From NCBI RefSeq assembly GCF_900205965.1, contig NZ_OAOF01000016.1, forward strand, positions 62,001-126,000: a stretch of 64,000 nucleotides of DNA. The letters run 5' to 3'. Shown here piece after piece: positions 60,018-64,000 of the stretch. The notes under the pieces are model-generated. The model did not search any database. It was given only the letters and a program-made list of their open reading frames with translations, and had not been told where the DNA came from. Made by a program: the position numbers and the translations under genes. Numbering within the stretch: the stretch's first letter is position 1; each line of letters begins with the position of its first letter. Origin of the DNA: Lacrimispora amygdalina (GTDB taxonomy: Bacteria > Bacillota > Clostridia > Lachnospirales > Lachnospiraceae).

Positions 60018-61802
60018 CTAAATAAGCCTTTTCATCTCTTCCAAAAGGCCTGAAAATACCAAAAGAGCGTCTTTTACCGGCTCTGCTGTGGACATATCAA
60101 CGCCGCACAGTTTTAAAAGTTCAACAGGAGGCATGGAACAGCCGCCGCTCAAAAATTCATAATACCCCTTTACAGTCTTGTCATCCCCCGCTAAAATTCT
60201 GCTGCTGATTGCTACCGCAGCCGAGAAGCCGGTGGCATACTGGTAAACGTAAAACGGTGTGTAAAAGTGGGGAATCCTGGACCACTCATAATCGATTTCC
60301 GGATCCACAACCATATCCGGACCAAAATAATCTTCATTCAGCTGATGGTACATTCTGCATAGTGTCTCAGACGTTAATGCCTCTCCCCTGGCTGCAAGTC
60401 GGTGTGCCTTGTCTTCAAATTCAGCAAACATGGCCTGGCGGTAGAGCGTTCCGCGGAAACTGTCCATAAAATGATTGAGTAGATATGCCCGTTCCTTTTT
60501 ATCCTCAGTGATCTCTAGAAGATGACGGATTAAGAGTGCCTCATTACAGGTGCTGGCAACCTCCGCAACAAATATTTTATAACCTGCATCCATATAGGTC
60601 TGGTTTTTATCAGAAAACCAGCTGTGCAGCGCGTGCCCCATCTCATGTGCAAGGGTAAATACACTGTCAAGGGTTCCGTTAAAATTCAAAAGTACATAAG
60701 GATGAACTCCATACACCCCCCAGGAGTAGGCACCGCTGCGCTTTCCTTCATTCTCATACACATCAATCCAGCGGTTTTCAAAACCTTCTTTTAAAAGAGC
60801 AAGATAATGGTCTCCCAATGGTCTTAACCCTTCAAGCACCATGGTTTTGGCTTCTTCAAAGGATATTTTCGTCTCTTTTTGGGATACCATGGGTACATAA
60901 AGGTCATACATGTGAAGAGATTCCACTCCCAATGCCTTCTTCCTCATCGACACATATTCATGAAGATAAGGAAGTCCGTCATGAACCGCCTGAATCAGAT
61001 TGTCATAAACCTCCTCTGATACCTCATTCTCCGCCAGTGAATGCGCTCTGGCAGAGGAATAATTCCTTGCGTTTGCGTAGAATGCAGCCCGTTTTACATT
61101 GGAAGAAAATGTGGCAGCCAGAGTATTATCAAACTGTTTATAAACCCCGTAGAGACCGTAGAATGCGGATTTACGTACTTCTCTGTCCTGTTTTTCCATC
61201 AAGGCAACGTAATTGCCATGGGTAATTTTTACGGGTTTTCCCTTCTCATCATTGATTTCAGGAAATTTTACATCTGCATTATTAAACATATTAAAAATTT
61301 CCGAAGAGCCGGAAGTCGCTTCCATGGAGTTTGCCAGCAGCGCTTCCATCGCCGCGGGCAGCGTATGTGCCTTCTTTTTTAATATGATTTCCAGAGTACG
61401 GTCATAGCGTTTCAAATCAGGAACGGTTTCCCGGTATTCTCTTAACAGGTTTTGCGGTATCGTTAAAATTCCGGGAATAATATACGAAGACAGTCCTGCA
61501 GCCTGATAAGACAGTGCCCTAGCTCTCGAAGATAACCCCTGATACTTTGCATTTCCAGTATCTTCGTCTGATTTCTGTTTTGCATACACGAATAAGGTCT
61601 CAATCTTTAATGATATCTCTTCATCAAATTTAAGACAGGAAAAAAGCATCTCGCCAGAATCAGCCAGATGTTCTTCATACGTTTTATAACCTGAAAGCGA
61701 GCCCTCTGTTTCACGGAATAAATTTTCCCAGGCCTCATCCGATGGCAGTATATCCTCCAGATTCCAGGTGTCGCAAACCGGTATTTCTTCTCTTTTTTTC
61801 AA
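60018..61802 (-). CDS. pepF: Oligoendopeptidase F
   Basis: A 594-residue M3B metallopeptidase that cleaves short peptides in the cytosol. The zinc motif HEMGHALHSWF is present, followed by the third-ligand segment EVASTCNEALL. The C-terminal HFYTPFYVYQYATGFSAAVA is typical of PepF. I propose the TTG at 61800-61802 as the start because GGAGG lies seven bases before it; two in-frame ATGs upstream (61806-61808 and further) have a ribosome site that is too close or missing. Confidence 0.95.
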   Translation of the reverse strand: MKKREEIPVCDTWNLEDILPSDEAWENLFRETEGSLSGYKTYEEHLADSGEMLFSCLKFDEEISLKIETLFVYAKQKSDEDTGNAKYQGLSSRARALSYQAAGLSSYIIPGILTIPQNLLREYRETVPDLKRYDRTLEIILKKKAHTLPAAMEALLANSMEATSGSSEIFNMFNNADVKFPEINDEKGKPVKITHGNYVALMEKQDREVRKSAFYGLYGVYKQFDNTLAATFSSNVKRAAFYANARNYSSARAHSLAENEVSEEVYDNLIQAVHDGLPYLHEYVSMRKKALGVESLHMYDLYVPMVSQKETKISFEEAKTMVLEGLRPLGDHYLALLKEGFENRWIDVYENEGKRSGAYSWGVYGVHPYVLLNFNGTLDSVFTLAHEMGHALHSWFSDKNQTYMDAGYKIFVAEVASTCNEALLIRHLLEITEDKKERAYLLNHFMDSFRGTLYRQAMFAEFEDKAHRLAARGEALTSETLCRMYHQLNEDYFGPDMVVDPEIDYEWSRIPHFYTPFYVYQYATGFSAAVAISSRILAGDDKTVKGYYEFLSGGCSMPPVELLKLCGVDMSTAEPVKDALLVFSGLLEEMKRLI

Positions 61803-61942
61803 TTTCATCCCTCCAACTGCTTTCCATGTGTTTATTCTATCACCCATATTTCAAAGAAACAATCAGCAATATGGAAAATATTTGATTGAATTTTACTATT
61901 TTCTTGTATTATACTATACGAAAACAAACCAGGAGCAAAACC

Positions 61943-62683
61943 ATGAAGCTTATCAAAACAAATGACCCTGATCGCTGGCAGACAAATGATCTTAATATTT
62001 TGCAGGAGGCCTGTAATAATACGGATCATATCTCTTTTACGTTCCCGCTTGAAGAGGACTGCATCTGCTGTTTATTATATGAAAATGACCGCCTCTTATC
62101 CGCTCTTATCGCTTTTTTTACCGATCCCGATACCATGGAATGCTATGGCTTAACACTTCCCGGAGAGCGACAGAAAGGCTATTTCACCATGCTTCTTGAT
62201 GAACTGACAAACGATTATCCGGACAGCGATTTAATCTTTCCTGTTTATGAAAACTGGCAGGATGGCATCAAAACTTTACAGGCCATGGAGGCTTCTTTCT
62301 GTTACAGGGAATATTTTATGGAATGTTTTGTGCCACGGCCAGATAAATCCGTTTTAGCCGGTCTTACCATCTCTTATCAGACTTGCAAAAACCAGATAAA
62401 CTTTGAGTTTTGCAAAGATCAGAAAGCGGTTGGAAAATGTTATCTTCACATACAGGGGAAAAAAGCTTATTTCTATGGATTTGAAATTTCAGAACCACTG
62501 CGGGGCCAGGGACTTGGAACTGCCTGCATGCAGCTGTTCTTCAAAACATATTGTTCTCTTCCTGCAGATTTAAGAAAAGATACGATCTATCTGCAGGTTT
62601 CCGGCGATAACCTTCCGGCTGTCGCCCTGTATAAGAAAGCAGGTTTTCAGATAACGGACAGCCTGTCCTACTATTTGTACTGA
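61943..62683 (+). CDS. GNAT-family N-acetyltransferase
   Basis: A 246-residue protein with two GNAT-like halves. The C-terminal half has the acetyl-CoA motif EPLRGQGLGTACMQLFFK (RGQGLG is the pyrophosphate loop) and the final PAVALYKKAGFQI. The N-terminal half has a degenerate LPGERQKGYFTMLLDEL. The ATG at 61943 follows AGGAG. Acceptor substrate unknown. Convergent with the next acetyltransferase. Confidence 0.82.
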   Translation: MKLIKTNDPDRWQTNDLNILQEACNNTDHISFTFPLEEDCICCLLYENDRLLSALIAFFTDPDTMECYGLTLPGERQKGYFTMLLDELTNDYPDSDLIFPVYENWQDGIKTLQAMEASFCYREYFMECFVPRPDKSVLAGLTISYQTCKNQINFEFCKDQKAVGKCYLHIQGKKAYFYGFEISEPLRGQGLGTACMQLFFKTYCSLPADLRKDTIYLQVSGDNLPAVALYKKAGFQITDSLSYYLY

Positions 62684-62686
62684 CCG

Positions 62687-63322
62687 TTAACGCATCTCTC
62701 TGATCATACAGTACTGTTTTAGATGAAAATGCTTTTCTACCACTCCGAAAAGCCGGAAGCCGAAATGTTCATAAAAACTGACATTACTGTGTTTATGCGT
62801 TTCCAGCGATATCATCAGGTGGTTCCTGTCTGCAAATTCTATGGCTTCTTTCAGCAGACAGGCTGATATCCCGTGATGCTGCATGCTCGGTCTTACCGCC
62901 AGATATATGATGTGAAGACGCTCCTCCTGATGAAGCTGGTCCGTCCATCTGGAATTTAAATAATCCCTGCCCTGTAAAAAGTTCCAGAATGTCTTTAACG
63001 ACCTGTCTTCCCGGATTAAATAACTGTCTGTTTTTAAAGTTGCTGCTGCTTCAGCCAGATAATACTGTACCGGATTGTATACTTCCGATTCGTCATCCAC
63101 AACCATAATTCCATTGATATCCGGGCAGTCCGCGTATATCTCACAGGTCTCAAAAAATTCTTCCATATCACATTCAAACAGTTCAGGGAGAAGACGTTTC
63201 CTCTTCTCTGCGTCAGGGATCAGATTACAATAAAGAGGATCCCCTTCAAAACATTCTGTCAGCAGCTGCTTTAATTTCCCTATATCCTTTTTCTCTACCC
63301 TGTATAATCGGTCACTTTCCAT
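62687..63322 (-). CDS. GNAT-family N-acetyltransferase
   Basis: A 211-residue protein with the GNAT C-terminal pattern IIYLAVRPSMQHHGISACLL then LETHKHSNVSFYEHFGFRLF. The acetyl-CoA loop reads QHHGIS, slightly divergent from the usual Q/R-x2-G-x-G/A. Acceptor unknown. Single gene, convergent with the preceding one by a three-base gap. Confidence 0.85.
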   Translation of the reverse strand: MESDRLYRVEKKDIGKLKQLLTECFEGDPLYCNLIPDAEKRKRLLPELFECDMEEFFETCEIYADCPDINGIMVVDDESEVYNPVQYYLAEAAATLKTDSYLIREDRSLKTFWNFLQGRDYLNSRWTDQLHQEERLHIIYLAVRPSMQHHGISACLLKEAIEFADRNHLMISLETHKHSNVSFYEHFGFRLFGVVEKHFHLKQYCMIREMR

Positions 63323-63421
63323 AATTATGAGCCTCTTTTTTTATCTTTTTCACGGTGATTGTAGCACAATACTTCTTAGGCTTCAATCCATTTTAAAAGA
63401 TATTACTCCTTGCTTCCTTGC

Positions 63422-63450
63422 TTGTATTTATCCTGTTATTATTATATAAT
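63422..63450 (+). promoter_or_regulatory. Promoter of the PocR-domain gene
   Basis: TTGTAT (63422-63427) and TATAAT (63445-63450) with a 17-bp spacer; start codon at 63502. Confidence 0.65.
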
Positions 63451-63501
63451 AAGAATGATAAAATGGTACCGCAAATACAAGAGAGGGGCATGCAATAAAT
63501 T

Positions 63502-64000
63502 ATGGATATTAAAAAGTTTATTGATCTGAAAGCATTGCAGTCGATTCAGGACCAGTTTTCAGAAGCGACAGGGTTAGCAGCAATCGCGGTGGACACAGAG
63601 GGGAATTATATTACAGAAGGCAGTAATTTCACTGATTTTTGTATGAAACATACAAGGAACAGTAAAGAGGGGTTAAAACGGTGTGAGGCGTGTGACAGGG
63701 AAGGAATTGGTACCTATTACTGCCACGCAGGGCTGATTGACTTTTCCTCTGATATTGTCATCAAAGGAGAGAAAGTTGGGGCGATAATCGGAGGACAGGT
63801 TTTAGCCGGACCGCCCGATGAAGAAAAGTTCCGTTCTATCGCCAGAGAATTAGATATCAATGAGGATGAATATATCAATGCTCTAAGAAAAGTGCCGGTA
63901 CGATCGGAAGCAGCAATCAAAGCTTCCGCACAGATGCTTGGCAGCATTGTCAATCAATTAGTAAATCTGGAATACATACAGGCAATCTCCGGAAAAAGAG
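63502..64000 (+). CDS. PocR-domain sensor protein, N-terminal part (cut by window edge)
   Basis: The first 166 codons encode a PocR-type ligand-binding domain: IKKFIDLKALQSIQDQFSEA, GLAAIAVDTEGNYI, then CEACDREGI and YYCHAGLIDFSSDIVIKGE, ending at VNLEYIQAISGK. This domain was defined in the propanediol regulator PocR and is also found in histidine kinases and chemotaxis receptors of Clostridia. Which effector part follows lies outside the window. A GAGAGGGG is upstream but somewhat distant from the ATG. Confidence 0.85.
   Translation, partial: MDIKKFIDLKALQSIQDQFSEATGLAAIAVDTEGNYITEGSNFTDFCMKHTRNSKEGLKRCEACDREGIGTYYCHAGLIDFSSDIVIKGEKVGAIIGGQVLAGPPDEEKFRSIARELDINEDEYINALRKVPVRSEAAIKASAQMLGSIVNQLVNLEYIQAISGKR

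Noticed and set aside
1..64000. CRISPR array, insertion sequences, integrated phage, tRNA or rRNA genes
   Set aside because: No regular spaced repeats, transposase or integrase motifs, or tRNA/rRNA signatures were found; the only T-arm-like sequence belongs to tmRNA.

Overview
The window looks like a chromosomal segment of a low-GC, spore-forming Clostridia, most likely a Lachnospiraceae (Lacrimispora / Clostridium clostridioforme-like). This rests on the ruvA-ruvB-zapA-U32 gene order, germination-type subtilases (Csp family), a one-piece tmRNA with a Clostridia-like tag, a DUF4914 gene, linked pyr and pur clusters, and AT-rich Firmicutes promoters and terminators. I see no phage, IS element, CRISPR array, rRNA or tRNA. 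The taxonomic call is inference from gene content.

Layout. 0-2.3 kb: U32 peptidase (partial), zapA, ruvB and ruvA, all minus strand. 2.4-7.8 kb: a YprB-like nuclease, AraC regulator, DUF5662 protein, cold-shock protein, Hsp33, a methyltransferase and a SEC-C protein. 7.9-13.2 kb: a tripartite TRAP transporter (dctM, dctQ, dctP) beside a YesM-type histidine kinase and AraC-type response regulator. 14.2-17.7 kb: two divergent Csp-family subtilases, one with its catalytic Ser replaced by Gly. 17.8-25.4 kb: mscL, a LysR/ketopantoate reductase pair, a MerR-controlled ABC exporter, a CDP-alcohol phosphatidyltransferase, thymidine kinase and an L,D-transpeptidase. 25.5-29.7 kb: a phosphate (pst) operon in which pstB, pstA and pstS each carry a separate inactivating lesion and only pstC is intact. 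29.9-31.5 kb: a small operon (47-aa protein, cold-shock protein, HMA-like protein) and a DUF402 protein. 31.6-31.9 kb: tmRNA. 32-36.4 kb: class I ribonucleotide reductase with tandem NrdR boxes, and a tRNA-dihydrouridine synthase. 36.6-39.2 kb: an exported amidase followed by a third Csp subtilase, also Ser-to-Gly. 39.3-43.9 kb: rubredoxin, cupin, ArsC-like protein, a MetE-like methyltransferase divergent from a MetR-like LysR gene, a TetR remnant and an OYE-family reductase. 44-45.9 kb: DUF4914 protein with a leader full of inverted repeats. 46.3-49.8 kb: purE-purM-purN-purD. 50-55 kb: chemotaxis receptor, M29 aminopeptidase and small membrane proteins. 55-58.4 kb: pyrF-pyrK-pyrD-pyrE. 58.4-64 kb: YkgJ protein, nitroreductase, PepF, two GNAT acetyltransferases and a PocR-domain sensor cut by the window edge.

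Most notable points. (1) Three Csp paralogues: one has the full Asp/His/Ser triad and two are predicted pseudoproteases. All three share a 20-bp upstream element at nearly the same distance from the start, which suggests co-expression of an active protease with two inactive partners, by analogy with spore germination signalling in Clostridioides difficile. (2) The pst operon carries an amber codon, an opal codon and a 211-bp out-of-frame deletion in an unusual double-domain pstS. (3) Several regulator-site pairs can be read from the sequence: a MetR-type box, tandem NrdR boxes inside the nrd promoter, and MerR-type 19-bp-spacer promoters.
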